A stretch of 64,000 nt of DNA from an uncultured Lachnospiraceae bacterium (GTDB lineage: Bacteria; Bacillota; Clostridia; Lachnospirales; Lachnospiraceae). The stretch is taken from assembly GCA_910576815.1 (NCBI GenBank), contig CAJTKA010000001.1:1-64000 (forward strand). The letters are read 5' to 3'. Shown piece by piece: positions 25,029-33,462 of this stretch. Each line of letters opens with the position of its first letter. The first letter of the stretch is position 1. The position numbers and the translations under genes are program-made. Under the pieces are notes generated by a model. That model worked only from the letters and a program-made list of their open reading frames with translations, had not been told where the DNA came from and ran no database searches.

Positions 25029-26234
25029 ATGGAAAAAATCAAGATGACGACCCTTCTGGTAGAGATGGATGGGGATGAGATGACGAGGATCCTCTGGCAG
25101 ATGATCAAAGACGAACTTCTGCTTCCTTACATCGATTTAAAGACAGAGTATTATGATCTGGGCTTGGAGCACCGCAATGAAACAGATGATCAGGTGACGA
25201 TCGATTCTGCGGAAGCGACGAAAAGGTACGGCGTAGCTGTCAAATGTGCCACCATCACGCCCAATGCGGCCAGGATGACGGAGTACAACTTAAAAGAAAT
25301 GTGGAAAAGCCCCAACGGCACCATCCGCGCGGCGCTTGACGGCACAGTCTTTCGTGCGCCTATCGTCGTGAAAGGGATCGAGCCCTGCGTGAAAAATTGG
25401 GAAAAGCCGATTACGCTGGCAAGACATGCTTACGGCGACGTTTATAAAAATACGGAGATCAAAGTACCTGGTGCGGGCAAGGCTGAACTGGTGTTCACCG
25501 GAGAAGACTGCACCGAGATCAGAGAGACCATCCATACATTTGCGGGCCCCGGAATTTTGCAGGGCATCCACAATACGGACAAGTCCATTTCAAGCTTTGC
25601 AAAGGCGTGCTTTAATTATGCGCTGGACACGAAACAGGATCTCTGGTTTGCGACCAAAGACACGATCTCCAAAAAGTATGACCATAATTTCAAAGACATC
25701 TTTCAGGAGATCTATGACGCTGAGTATCAGGAAAAGTTTGAGGCGGCGGGTATCGAGTATTTCTATACGCTGATCGATGATGCGGTAGCCCGCGTGATGA
25801 AGGCAAAGGGCGGCTTCATCTGGGCCTGCAAAAACTATGACGGCGATGTGATGAGCGATATGGTTTCTTCCGCCTTCGGCTCTCTGGCAATGATGACCTC
25901 CGTTTTGGTCTCACCTGACGGGGTATATGAATACGAGGCGGCGCACGGCACGGTGCAGAGACATTACTATAAGCACCTGGCAGGAGAGGAGACCTCCACA
26001 AATTCCGTCGCTACCATTTTTGCCTGGACGGGTGCGCTCAGAAAGCGAGGCGAGCTGGACGGGAACAAGGAACTGATGGCATTTGCCGATAAACTGGAGA
26101 AGGCCACGATTCAGACCATTGAAGACGGGAAGATGACGAAGGATCTGGCGCTGATTACATCTTTGAAAGATGTGACGGTGTTAAACAGCGAGGACTTTAT
26201 CAAGGAAATTCGGAAAACGCTGGAAACATTGTAG
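25029..26234 (+). CDS. icd: NADP-dependent isocitrate dehydrogenase (eukaryote-type, homodimeric)
   Basis: A 401-residue enzyme that oxidatively decarboxylates isocitrate to 2-oxoglutarate, giving NADPH and glutamate precursor. Recognisable segments are LVEMDGDEMTRILW at the N-terminus, KSPNGTIRAALDGTVFRAPI (substrate loop), DDAVARVMKAKGGFIWACKNYDGDVMSD (metal-binding Asp residues) and YEYEAAHGTVQRHY (NADP binding). This is the subfamily shared with eukaryotes rather than the E. coli type. AAGGAG precedes the ATG. No other TCA-cycle gene is adjacent; a GntR regulator lies upstream and a terminator follows. Confidence 0.95.
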   Translation: MEKIKMTTLLVEMDGDEMTRILWQMIKDELLLPYIDLKTEYYDLGLEHRNETDDQVTIDSAEATKRYGVAVKCATITPNAARMTEYNLKEMWKSPNGTIRAALDGTVFRAPIVVKGIEPCVKNWEKPITLARHAYGDVYKNTEIKVPGAGKAELVFTGEDCTEIRETIHTFAGPGILQGIHNTDKSISSFAKACFNYALDTKQDLWFATKDTISKKYDHNFKDIFQEIYDAEYQEKFEAAGIEYFYTLIDDAVARVMKAKGGFIWACKNYDGDVMSDMVSSAFGSLAMMTSVLVSPDGVYEYEAAHGTVQRHYYKHLAGEETSTNSVATIFAWTGALRKRGELDGNKELMAFADKLEKATIQTIEDGKMTKDLALITSLKDVTVLNSEDFIKEIRKTLETL

Positions 26235-26254
26235 AAATTGTAGAATGTAAATAG

Positions 26255-26290
26255 CGGGACGCGCGGCAAAATTCTGTCGGCGTCCCGTTT
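26255..26290. terminator. Terminator between icd and the convergent ABC-F gene
   Basis: CGGGACGC (26255-26262) pairs with GCGTCCCG (26280-26287), followed by TTTGTATTT. Located between convergent genes, it probably serves icd. Confidence 0.75.
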
Positions 26291-26309
26291 GTATTTGCAG
26301 CTCTATATA

Positions 26310-28256
26310 TCATGCCTCTATCGATAATTGCTCCCACATCTCATACAGTCCGGCAAGCTTGGTTTCATTTTCCACTTTTTCGCTGTTTAGCTCCTGTAGC
26401 TTAACGACGTCGGTGCAGATTTCTGGAGATGCCATCAGCGCGTCGATCTCCGTGTTTCGTGTCTCCAGCGTCTCGATCTGCTCCTCGCATTTTTTTAGCT
26501 CATTTTCGCGTTTGCGTCTGGCCGCCTGTTCCTCTTTCTTGGCCTTCCAGTCCTGTTTGGCGTCGGAACAGCCCACGGAAGCGGCAGTGCCTTTTCCGTC
26601 AGCGTGTTCGGCTTGAGAAGCGGCAAGCGCCTCATCGATTTTGGCAAGCTGTTCCTCTTTCTTTTCCAGATAGTAGTCATAGTTTCCCAGATAGTTTGTC
26701 AGCACACAGCGGTTTAAGTCGAGGATGCGGTGTGCGGTCCTGTTGATGAAATAACGGTCGTGGGAGACATAGAGTACCGTTCCCGTGTAAGCGTTCAGCG
26801 CATCTTCCAGGATCTCCTTGGACTGGATATCCAGGTGGTTGGTCGGCTCGTCCAAAATCAGGAAATTTGCCTCGGAGAGCATGAGTTTGGCAAGGGAAAC
26901 CCGGCCGCGTTCTCCGCCGCTTAACGTTTTGATGGGCTGAAAGACCTCATCCCCGGTAAAGAGGAAGGCGGCCAGCGTATTTCTGATCTCCGTATTATTC
27001 AAAGACGGATATTCGTCCGAAATTTCTTCAAATAGTGTCTTTTCGGGATGTAGGACGTGATGCTCCTGGTCGTAATAACCGATCTGTACATTGGCGCCGA
27101 GACGGATGGTGCCTGCATCTGCGGGAAGCAGCTCATTGATGATCTTTAAGATCGTGGTCTTTCCCGTGCCGTTGTCACCGATGATGGCAGTATGTTCTCC
27201 TTTTTTCAGGGCAAAGGAAAGGTCGGTAAAAAGGGTGAGGGAACCGAAGGCCTTTGCTAAACCTTCGACCTGCAGCACGTCGTTGCCACTTTCTTTTCTG
27301 GGCGTGAGTGTAAGGTGCATATCGGCGCGCACCTCCGTAGGCTTGGCGATCACCTCTATCTTATCGAGCATCTTTTCCCTGCTTTCCGCGCGTTTAATGG
27401 ATTTTTCGCGGTTGAAGGATTTTAATTTCTCGATTACCGACTCTTGATGCTTGATCTCCATCTGCTGTTTTAAGTAGGCGTTAAGGGCAGCCGTGCGCTG
27501 GATTTCTTTGGCGGCGGCGTAAGCGGTGTAGTTGCCGGAAAAGACGCTTGCCTTTGTGTTGTCGATCTCGATCACCTTATTGGCGATGCGGTCGAGGAAA
27601 AAGCGGTCGTGGGAGACGATGATCACGGCTCCCCGATAGTTCAAAAGATAAGTTTCCAGCCAAGTGATGGAGGAAAGGTCCAGATGATTGGTGGGCTCGT
27701 CCAAAATAATGAGATCCGGTTTCAGCAGCAGAAGTTTTCCCAGCGCCACGCGGGTTTTTTGACCGCCGGAGAGAGTGGAAACAGACTTGGAAAACTCGGC
27801 TTCCGTAAAACCAAGCCCCTTTAAGACGCCTGCCAGTTCACTTTGGTACGCATAACCGTTTTCTCGTTCATATTGATGTGTTAGGGCGGCATAGTCTTCC
27901 ATCAGCTTTTCGAGACGGTCTCCCTGCACGGTCTTCATTTGCAGTTCCATGGTATGCATCTGCTGCTCCATAGTGAGAATTTCCTGTTTTACGGACAAAA
28001 GCTCCTGGTAGATGGTGTTTTCACCGGAGACAGCTTCCCGCTGAGAAAGATAGCCGACGGTCTTGTCCTTGGCAAAGGTCACAAGCCCTTCGTCTGCGGC
28101 AAGCTCCCCCATAATGATCTTAAGCAGTGTCGTTTTGCCCGCGCCGTTGATGCCGACGATGGCTGCCTTATCGTGATCTTCAATATGAAAGGATACATTT
28201 TTCAGGACCGGGATTTCCTGAAAAGATTTATGAATATTATTAACAGATAAAATCAT
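26310..28256 (-). CDS. ABC-F family ATPase (YdiF/Uup-like)
   Basis: 648 residues with two ATP-binding cassettes and no membrane segments, the ABC-F layout of ribosome-associated translation factors or antibiotic-protection proteins. Walker A motifs are GINGAGKTT and GDNGTGKTT. The signatures are LSGGQKTRVALGK and LSGGERGRVSLAK, each followed by LILDEPTNHLD. The two cassettes are joined by the charged interdomain linker that contacts tRNA in the family. A C-terminal coiled coil (about 540-640) is present. The start is ATG at 28256-28254 (minus strand), 4 bases after GGAGGA; an ATG 12 bases further upstream lacks a binding site. It is transcribed from the promoter at 28317-28345. Confidence 0.93.
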   Translation of the reverse strand: MILSVNNIHKSFQEIPVLKNVSFHIEDHDKAAIVGINGAGKTTLLKIIMGELAADEGLVTFAKDKTVGYLSQREAVSGENTIYQELLSVKQEILTMEQQMHTMELQMKTVQGDRLEKLMEDYAALTHQYERENGYAYQSELAGVLKGLGFTEAEFSKSVSTLSGGQKTRVALGKLLLLKPDLIILDEPTNHLDLSSITWLETYLLNYRGAVIIVSHDRFFLDRIANKVIEIDNTKASVFSGNYTAYAAAKEIQRTAALNAYLKQQMEIKHQESVIEKLKSFNREKSIKRAESREKMLDKIEVIAKPTEVRADMHLTLTPRKESGNDVLQVEGLAKAFGSLTLFTDLSFALKKGEHTAIIGDNGTGKTTILKIINELLPADAGTIRLGANVQIGYYDQEHHVLHPEKTLFEEISDEYPSLNNTEIRNTLAAFLFTGDEVFQPIKTLSGGERGRVSLAKLMLSEANFLILDEPTNHLDIQSKEILEDALNAYTGTVLYVSHDRYFINRTAHRILDLNRCVLTNYLGNYDYYLEKKEEQLAKIDEALAASQAEHADGKGTAASVGCSDAKQDWKAKKEEQAARRKRENELKKCEEQIETLETRNTEIDALMASPEICTDVVKLQELNSEKVENETKLAGLYEMWEQLSIEA

Positions 28257-28316
28257 GGGTTCCTCCATGCCGTAGCTTTTTGTGATTAAATATCAGTTCA
28301 TTGGTGTTATTTTTCA

Positions 28317-28345
28317 ATTTTACAAAGGAAGGGCGTCTGTGTCAA
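28317..28345 (-). promoter_or_regulatory. Minus-strand promoter of the ABC-F gene
   Basis: Read on the minus strand, TTGACA (28345-28340), 17 bases and TAAAAT (28322-28317). The -35 hexamer is one half of the palindrome TGTCAATTCATTGACA (28340-28355), whose other half is the -35 of the opposite promoter. Confidence 0.65.
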
Positions 28346-28349
28346 TTCA

Positions 28350-28378
28350 TTGACAAGAATTTCACGAGGTTGTAAACT
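28350..28378 (+). promoter_or_regulatory. Plus-strand promoter of the coiled-coil protein gene
   Basis: TTGACA (28350-28355), 17 bases, TAAACT (28373-28378). It is back to back with the ABC-F promoter and shares the palindrome at 28340-28355. Transcription would start near 28385 and include the whole structured leader. Confidence 0.65.
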
Positions 28379-28392
28379 AAATACAGTTGGAA

Positions 28393-28488
28393 GCGTGAAA
28401 AGTGCTTCTAAAGACGTCCCGCCATTGGACGTGACGCCAAGAAGCACAAAGTTTCACGCAGGAGAATGCCTGAAACGAGGCATTCTCC
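28393..28488 (+). promoter_or_regulatory. Highly structured leader RNA of the coiled-coil protein gene
   Basis: A long nested hairpin: GCGTGAAA (28393-28400) with TTTCACGC (28452-28459); inside it GTGCTTCT (28402-28409) with AGAAGCAC (28440-28447); inside that ACGTCC (28414-28419) with GGACGT (28427-28432). A second perfect 11-bp hairpin follows, GGAGAATGCCT (28461-28471) with AGGCATTCTCC (28478-28488) and a GAAACG loop. No T-run follows either structure, so they are not classic terminators. The start codon is 56 bases downstream. It matches no riboswitch class I can recognise by eye. Confidence 0.6.
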
Positions 28489-28497
28489 GCACAGCAT

Positions 28498-28522
28498 GGG
28501 CACAAACTTGTTTATACGTGAA
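28498..28522 (+). repeat. Third, diverged copy of the shared intergenic motif
   Basis: GGGCACAAACTTGTTTATACG corresponds to TTGACACAAACTCGTTCATGCG at 3887, differing mostly by transitions. Like the other two copies it lies a short distance before a ribosome binding site. Confidence 0.35.
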
Positions 28523-28543
28523 AGGATAAAGTGAGGTAGCGGC

Positions 28544-29290
28544 ATGGCCAGGGCGGACGATAAATTTAAGCCGGCACTTGTCGGGAAAAAGATCCCGATT
28601 TTGACGCTGGATCATAAATGGCACAGGCTTTTTACCCAGTCGGAGTTTACGCCGGAACTAAAGGGCCTGGAAAAGAATTTGAATGATTTGTTAAAGAGAC
28701 AGGCGAAACTTAACACGGAAAGTAAGGAGTTAAAAAAGCTTAAGAAAAAATTGATGGATGACGTGGTCCTTCTTGCAGATGCCATGGGGGAACATCCTAC
28801 GAAGAAGCAGGATAAGGAGATGTCCGAGCACAAGCGTCTGATCGAGGAGTGTAATGAAAAGATGGACGCCTACGAGGAGGAGCTGGTGGAGCTGCCCAGA
28901 CAGATCAACCAGCTCAATAACCAGCTCATGCTCATCACCATGGATATCTGTTACCGAAAGCTCAGACAGAGCACGGAGGAATTGTCTGAGATAGACGAGT
29001 GGATCAGCAATATACGTAGAGAACTCAAAAAAAAGGTGGTCCGCAAAAAGGAAAAAGAGGCCGTGATCGCCAGACTCTACGCCTATATGCACGATATTTT
29101 CGGCGCGGAGGTGATCGAACTTTTCGATATGGAGTACGATCCCGATCAGAAGTACGCGAAGAAGGAAGCAGAGCCGGATGTGAGATCCGCACTTGAGCGG
29201 GGACAGACATCGCAGACGGAAAACGGAAACGCTCTTGAAAATAGTACACAGGCTGAGACGAAAAAGGAAGACGAAACAAACAATGGATGA
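28544..29290 (+). CDS. Coiled-coil protein of unknown function
   Basis: A 248-residue soluble protein. The N-terminal 25 residues (FKPALVGKKIPILTLDHKWHRLF) look globular. Residues about 35-185 are almost continuous heptad-rich, highly charged helix with Leu/Ile at heptad positions (LEKNLNDLLKRQAKLNTESKELKKLKKKL). A short conserved-looking segment (YAYMHDIFGAEVIELFDMEYDPDQKY) follows, and the tail is acidic and low-complexity. There is no signal peptide or membrane segment. I do not recognise the family. It has its own promoter and structured leader, and is followed by a terminator and alr. Confidence 0.8.
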   Translation: MARADDKFKPALVGKKIPILTLDHKWHRLFTQSEFTPELKGLEKNLNDLLKRQAKLNTESKELKKLKKKLMDDVVLLADAMGEHPTKKQDKEMSEHKRLIEECNEKMDAYEEELVELPRQINQLNNQLMLITMDICYRKLRQSTEELSEIDEWISNIRRELKKKVVRKKEKEAVIARLYAYMHDIFGAEVIELFDMEYDPDQKYAKKEAEPDVRSALERGQTSQTENGNALENSTQAETKKEDETNNG

Positions 29291-29295
29291 CAGAG

Positions 29296-29325
29296 ACGCC
29301 GAAGTCGCAGGATTTTGGCGTTTTT
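29296..29325 (+). terminator. Terminator after the coiled-coil gene
   Basis: ACGCC (29296-29300), extended by GAA, pairs with TTTGGCGT and runs into five T (29321-29325). It lies 5 bases after the stop codon. Confidence 0.7.
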
Positions 29326-29384
29326 GACGTCCTTTGTCATTGTGGCAGATTTTGAATATGATGAAGTAAGGGAGAAAAGGCAGG

Positions 29385-30554
29385 ATGCTGGAACAGTATC
29401 AAAGAGTGTATGCAGCGGTCGATTTATCCGCGATCCTCTATAATTTGGAGCGGATGTATGAGCATATCGCTCCGGAAACGAAGTTGATGGGTGTGATCAA
29501 GACGGACGGCTATGGGCATGGCGCCATCCCTATCGGCAGGGAGTTGGAGCAGCTTCCCTATGTGTTTGGCTTTGCCGTCGCCACGGCGGAGGAAGCGTTT
29601 TCCCTGCGGCAGGCCGGGCTGAAGAAACCGATTCTGATCTTGGGCTATGCGTTTCCCTATGCCTATGAAGCGTTGACCTTGCAGGAAATCCGCCAGGCGG
29701 TATTTCGTGAGGATACGCTTACTGCGTTAAATACCTGTGCCGGAAGACTTGGACGCAAGGCTAAGGTGCATATCAAGGTAGATACAGGTATGAGCCGCGT
29801 GGGGATCCGCCCGGACGAGGAGGGGCTTGCCTTCCTGAAAAAAGCCTGCAGTCTGCCCCATATCGAGGTGGAAGGGATCTTCACCCACTTTGCCAGAGCC
29901 GACGAGCGGGATAAGACATCGGCGAGGACTCAGCTTTCCACATTTTGCTCTTTTGTGGAGGAGGCTGAGAGGTTGACCGGATTAGTCATTCCATTAAAGC
30001 ACTGTTCCAATAGCGCAGGGATCCTGGAGCTGCCTGAGGCAAACCTTTCCCTGGTACGGGCAGGCATTACCTTATACGGTCTTTCTCCTTCTGAGGAAGT
30101 ACCAAAGGAGATTTTGTCCCTGCGCCCGGCGCTTTCCCTAAAAAGTCATCTGGTCTATGTAAAAGAAGTGGAAGCGGGAACGCCGGTGAGCTATGGAGGA
30201 ACCTTTGTAACGGATAAAAGGATGCGGATCGCCACCGTGCCCGTGGGCTATGGCGACGGCTATCCCAGAAGCCTCTCAGGAAAGGGAGACGTCTTGATCC
30301 GGGGCAGGCGGGCGCCCATTCTCGGAAGGGTCTGCATGGATCAGTTCATGGTGGATGTGTCGGACATACCGGGAGTTTTGGAGGGTGACGAGGTGACGTT
30401 GATTGGAAAGGACGGCGCAGAGGAGATCACCATGGAGGAACTGGGGGCAGTCTCAGGGCGATTCAACTATGAGCTTGCCTGTGATCTGGGGAAACGGATC
30501 CCACGGGTCTATTATAAGGACAAAGGGGTGTATACGACCGAAAAAGGCTGGTAA
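29385..30554 (+). CDS. alr: Alanine racemase
   Basis: A 389-residue PLP enzyme converting L-alanine to D-alanine for peptidoglycan. The PLP lysine lies in MGVIKTDGYGHG (about residue 40). The barrel strands include HIKVDTGMSRVGI and EGIFTHFARADE. The catalytic Tyr segment and C-terminal domain are seen in VPVGYGDGYPRSLSG and GRVCMDQFMVDVS. Length is typical. The start has GGGAGAAAAGGCAGG just upstream. It is followed within 72 bases by mazF, a gene order (alr then mazF/ndoA) common in Firmicutes. Confidence 0.96.
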   Translation: MLEQYQRVYAAVDLSAILYNLERMYEHIAPETKLMGVIKTDGYGHGAIPIGRELEQLPYVFGFAVATAEEAFSLRQAGLKKPILILGYAFPYAYEALTLQEIRQAVFREDTLTALNTCAGRLGRKAKVHIKVDTGMSRVGIRPDEEGLAFLKKACSLPHIEVEGIFTHFARADERDKTSARTQLSTFCSFVEEAERLTGLVIPLKHCSNSAGILELPEANLSLVRAGITLYGLSPSEEVPKEILSLRPALSLKSHLVYVKEVEAGTPVSYGGTFVTDKRMRIATVPVGYGDGYPRSLSGKGDVLIRGRRAPILGRVCMDQFMVDVSDIPGVLEGDEVTLIGKDGAEEITMEELGAVSGRFNYELACDLGKRIPRVYYKDKGVYTTEKGW

Positions 30555-30625
30555 TACTATTGCCAGAACAAAGCACTGCCGTCAGGCGGCGAAGGCTTAG
30601 TAAATGGCAAAGGAAGTGTTTGAAA

Positions 30626-30967
30626 ATGAAAAGAGGAGATATTTATTACGCGGATCTTCGTCCGGTCGTTGGTTCGGAGCAGGGCGGTGTGCGCCCCGTG
30701 CTCATCATACAAAACGATGTGGGGAATCGTCACAGCCCGACTGTGATCTGTGCAGCCATCACATCGAAAATGAACAAAGCGAAGCTTCCGACTCATATTG
30801 AATTGAGTGCTGGCAGATATGATATGGTGAAAGATTCCGTGATCCTGCTGGAGCAGCTGCGCACGATCGATAAGCAGCGTCTGCGGGACAGAGTATGTCA
30901 TTTGGATCCCGATATCATGCGGGCAGTGAACAGAGGACTGATGATCAGTCTGGAGCTAAGTACATAG
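30626..30967 (+). CDS. mazF: MazF/NdoA-type endoribonuclease toxin, no adjacent antitoxin
   Basis: 113 residues matching the MazF/PemK fold: MKRGDIYYADLRPVVGSEQGGVRPVLIIQND at the N-terminus holds the catalytic Arg region. SPTVICAAITSK, PTHIEL and SVILLEQLRTIDKQRL follow. Family members cleave mRNA at short specific sequences. The start ATG 30626 has AGGAAG 9 bases upstream; the open frame from 30560 reads through intergenic DNA. Bacillus has the antitoxin ndoAI between alr and ndoA. Here the 71-base gap cannot encode one, and the next gene is unrelated. Confidence 0.92.
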   Translation: MKRGDIYYADLRPVVGSEQGGVRPVLIIQNDVGNRHSPTVICAAITSKMNKAKLPTHIELSAGRYDMVKDSVILLEQLRTIDKQRLRDRVCHLDPDIMRAVNRGLMISLELST

Positions 30968-30982
30968 GATGAAGCGGCGGAT

Positions 30983-31011
30983 TTGACACAGAGGATAAAC
31001 CTTGTTATTAT
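30983..31011 (+). promoter_or_regulatory. Sigma-A promoter of the CBS-domain membrane protein gene
   Basis: TTGACA (30983-30988), 17 bases, TATTAT (31006-31011). The predicted leader is about 145 bases and contains a 7-bp hairpin, CAGACAG (31045-31051) with CTGTCTG (31073-31079). Confidence 0.65.
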
Positions 31012-31161
31012 GTATTCGAATATCAGTGGAATCGAAAGACGACTCAGACAGGATATATGCTTGCACACAGGGCTGTCTGTGACGGTTTACGAGGAGCAAC
31101 GTGAACAGTCCCTGCTGATATCATAACAATGTATAAATGTATAAAGGAGAAATCAGAACAT

Positions 31162-32652
31162 ATGGACGACGGAGGTTCGGGCAGTAACGGCATCCTGTGG
31201 TTTGTCGTAATGTTGGCACTGGAGATGATGTTTTACGGGTTCAGCGCCGCCATGCAGAATCACAGGAATGTGGAGAAAGAGGAAAACAATACAGGAGGTG
31301 AGGAGCCTCGGGAGGAGACAGGAAAGCAGAATAAGAAACAGGTCAGACTTTCTTATATGCTGGAGCACCACGCAGCCTATGCCACGGCGACGCAGCTTGG
31401 CGTGGTGACGATCAATCTGCTGTTGGGAGCCTTTATCCTGTATCGGCTGAACGGATATGTTTCCTTTCTGGTATCGGATCAGGCCAGTGTTTATATGGGG
31501 CCGCTTTCCTTGATGCAGCTGAAGGTGATCGTGATGACGGTGCCTGTTTTGGTGACGATCCTGCTTCTGTACATAATCATGACCGTGGGTGTCATGGTAC
31601 CCAAAAAGGCGGCGGCAAAGTATCCGGAGCGATGGATCAATGCGTTGATCACTCCCTTTTATTACTATGTGCGGATCGTATCCCCTTTCAGCAGCCTGAT
31701 CGCCGCGACTTCACGAGGGCTTTTGTATTTGTTCGGTGTTCGCAACGCGGACGACAGAGAGGATGTGACGGAAGAAGAAATTCTCTCCATGGTGAGCGTC
31801 GGACATGAGCAGGGGATCCTGCATGCGAATGAGGCGGAGATGATCACGAATATCTTCGAGTACGGCGATAAGGAAGCGCGGGATATCATGATAAACCGTA
31901 ATAATCTGATTGCGATAGACTGCACCATGACACTGCAGGAGGCGGCGGCTTTTATCGTAGATGCCCACAACAGTCGTTTTCCCGTTTATGACGAGACGAT
32001 AGACCACATTATCGGTATCCTGCACTTAAAAGACGTGATGCGGATGCAGATGAATGAGAAGATGCGTACACGTCCTATCGGTAAGATCAAGGGACTTTTG
32101 CGGGAACCTCTCTTTATTACGGAAAACCGCAAGATCAATGATCTCTTTCAGGTCATGCAGAAAGAAAAGATCCAGATGGTCATTGTCATCGACGAGTACG
32201 GCCAGACGGCGGGGCTTGTCGCGCTGGAGGATATCCTTGAGGAGATCGTCGGCAACATTCAGGACGAATACGATGAGGAAGCTACTTATTTCAGGGAGAG
32301 CGGGGCGGATCATTATGTAATCGAGGGCATGATGCCTCTGGAGGAGCTGGAGGAGAAACTGGAGATTTCCTTTGAAAATGAGCCTTTTGACACGGTGAAC
32401 GGTTTCGTGATCTCCAGGCTTGAGCACATCCCCGAGGAAGGGGAGGATTTCGAGTTTTCTTACGAAGGCTATACCTTCCGCATCCTGGAAGTGAAGGACC
32501 GCATGATTCAGAGCGTGTCGGCAATGCGAGAAAAGCAGGCTGATGAGAGCGAAGATGCTTCGGAGGATGAGAAGGGAAAAGACAGCGGACAGGAGACTGC
32601 TGTCGAAAAAGCATCGGCGGGAAACGACGAAGCGATAAAGCAGAAAAAGTGA
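31162..32652 (+). CDS. CNNM/CorC-type membrane protein with CBS domains (hemolysin C family)
   Basis: A 496-residue protein. Membrane helices lie near residues 10-30, 75-95 and 120-150. A cytoplasmic pair of CBS domains spans about 215-345 (RDIMINRNNLIAIDCTMTLQEAAAFIVDAHNSRFPVY and ILHLKDVMRM, then IQMVIVIDEYGQTAGLVALEDILEEIVG). A CorC_HlyC C-terminal domain spans about 360-440. Family members are implicated in magnesium or cobalt homeostasis. The tail is acidic and low-complexity. The start ATG 31162 is 12 bases after AAAGGAG; ATG 31129 is in frame but lacks a site. The N-terminal transmembrane domain is shorter and less typical than classical CNNM. Confidence 0.85.
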   Translation: MDDGGSGSNGILWFVVMLALEMMFYGFSAAMQNHRNVEKEENNTGGEEPREETGKQNKKQVRLSYMLEHHAAYATATQLGVVTINLLLGAFILYRLNGYVSFLVSDQASVYMGPLSLMQLKVIVMTVPVLVTILLLYIIMTVGVMVPKKAAAKYPERWINALITPFYYYVRIVSPFSSLIAATSRGLLYLFGVRNADDREDVTEEEILSMVSVGHEQGILHANEAEMITNIFEYGDKEARDIMINRNNLIAIDCTMTLQEAAAFIVDAHNSRFPVYDETIDHIIGILHLKDVMRMQMNEKMRTRPIGKIKGLLREPLFITENRKINDLFQVMQKEKIQMVIVIDEYGQTAGLVALEDILEEIVGNIQDEYDEEATYFRESGADHYVIEGMMPLEELEEKLEISFENEPFDTVNGFVISRLEHIPEEGEDFEFSYEGYTFRILEVKDRMIQSVSAMREKQADESEDASEDEKGKDSGQETAVEKASAGNDEAIKQKK

Positions 32653-32695
32653 TAGAACTGAGAAATATATGAAACAGAAGAAAGGATGAGAGGAT

Positions 32696-33424
32696 ATGTC
32701 AGGACATTCAAAATTTGCAAACATCAAGCATAAAAAGGAGAAAAATGATGCGGCTAAGGGCAAGATCTTTACCATCATCGGCAGAGAGATTGCCGTGGCG
32801 GTGAAGGACGGCGGTCCCGATCCGGCGAATAACTTTAAGCTGGCGCAGGTCATCTCCAAAGCCAAGGCCAATAACATGCCAAACGACACCATCGAGCGCG
32901 GCATCAAAAAGGCGGCAGGCGAAGGCGGAAGCGTGGATTATAAGTATGTCACATACGAAGGCTACGGGCCGAACGGCGTGGCCATTATTGTAGACGCTCT
33001 GACGGATAATATCAATCGTACCGCCGCTAATGTGAGAAGCGCTTTCACCAAGGGCAACGGCAGCATCGGTACGCAGGGCTGCGTGTCCTTTATGTTCGAT
33101 AAAAAAGGATTGCTCATTGTCGATAAAGAAGAATGTGATATGGAGGCGGACGATCTGATGATGACCGCGCTGGATGCGGGTGCGGAAGATTTCTCCGAGG
33201 AGGAGGACAGCTTCGAGATCTACACCGACCCCGACCAGTGGAGTGAGGTGGATGCGGCCTTAAAGGAAGCGGGTGTGACGCCTGTTTCATCTGAGGTGAC
33301 GATGATCCCCCAGACCTGGGTGGAACTGACGGACGAGGGCGCTGTCAAGAACCTGCAGAAGACATTGGATCTTTTGGAGGACGATGACGACGTACAGGCA
33401 GTATATCACAACTGGGAAATGTGA
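32696..33424 (+). CDS. yebC: YebC/PmpR-family protein (translation or transcription regulator)
   Basis: 242 residues, the usual length. The family hallmark N-terminus SGHSKFANIKHKKEKNDAAKGK is clear, followed by KAKANNMPNDTIERGIKKA and the DVTEGYGPNGVAI-like segment YEGYGPNGVAIIVDALTDNINRTAANVRSAF. Members were described as transcription regulators. More recent work links the family to translation through difficult proline stretches. GAGAGGAT precedes the start. Monocistronic placement between the CBS protein and metY gives no extra hint. Confidence 0.96.
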   Translation: MSGHSKFANIKHKKEKNDAAKGKIFTIIGREIAVAVKDGGPDPANNFKLAQVISKAKANNMPNDTIERGIKKAAGEGGSVDYKYVTYEGYGPNGVAIIVDALTDNINRTAANVRSAFTKGNGSIGTQGCVSFMFDKKGLLIVDKEECDMEADDLMMTALDAGAEDFSEEEDSFEIYTDPDQWSEVDAALKEAGVTPVSSEVTMIPQTWVELTDEGAVKNLQKTLDLLEDDDDVQAVYHNWEM

Positions 33425-33462
33425 GAAGGACAGCATTCTCTGTATTGTAAAGGAGAAACTCT

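Noticed and set aside
33425..33462. SAM riboswitch or S-box before metY
   Set aside because: The gap is only 38 bases and contains just a ribosome binding site.
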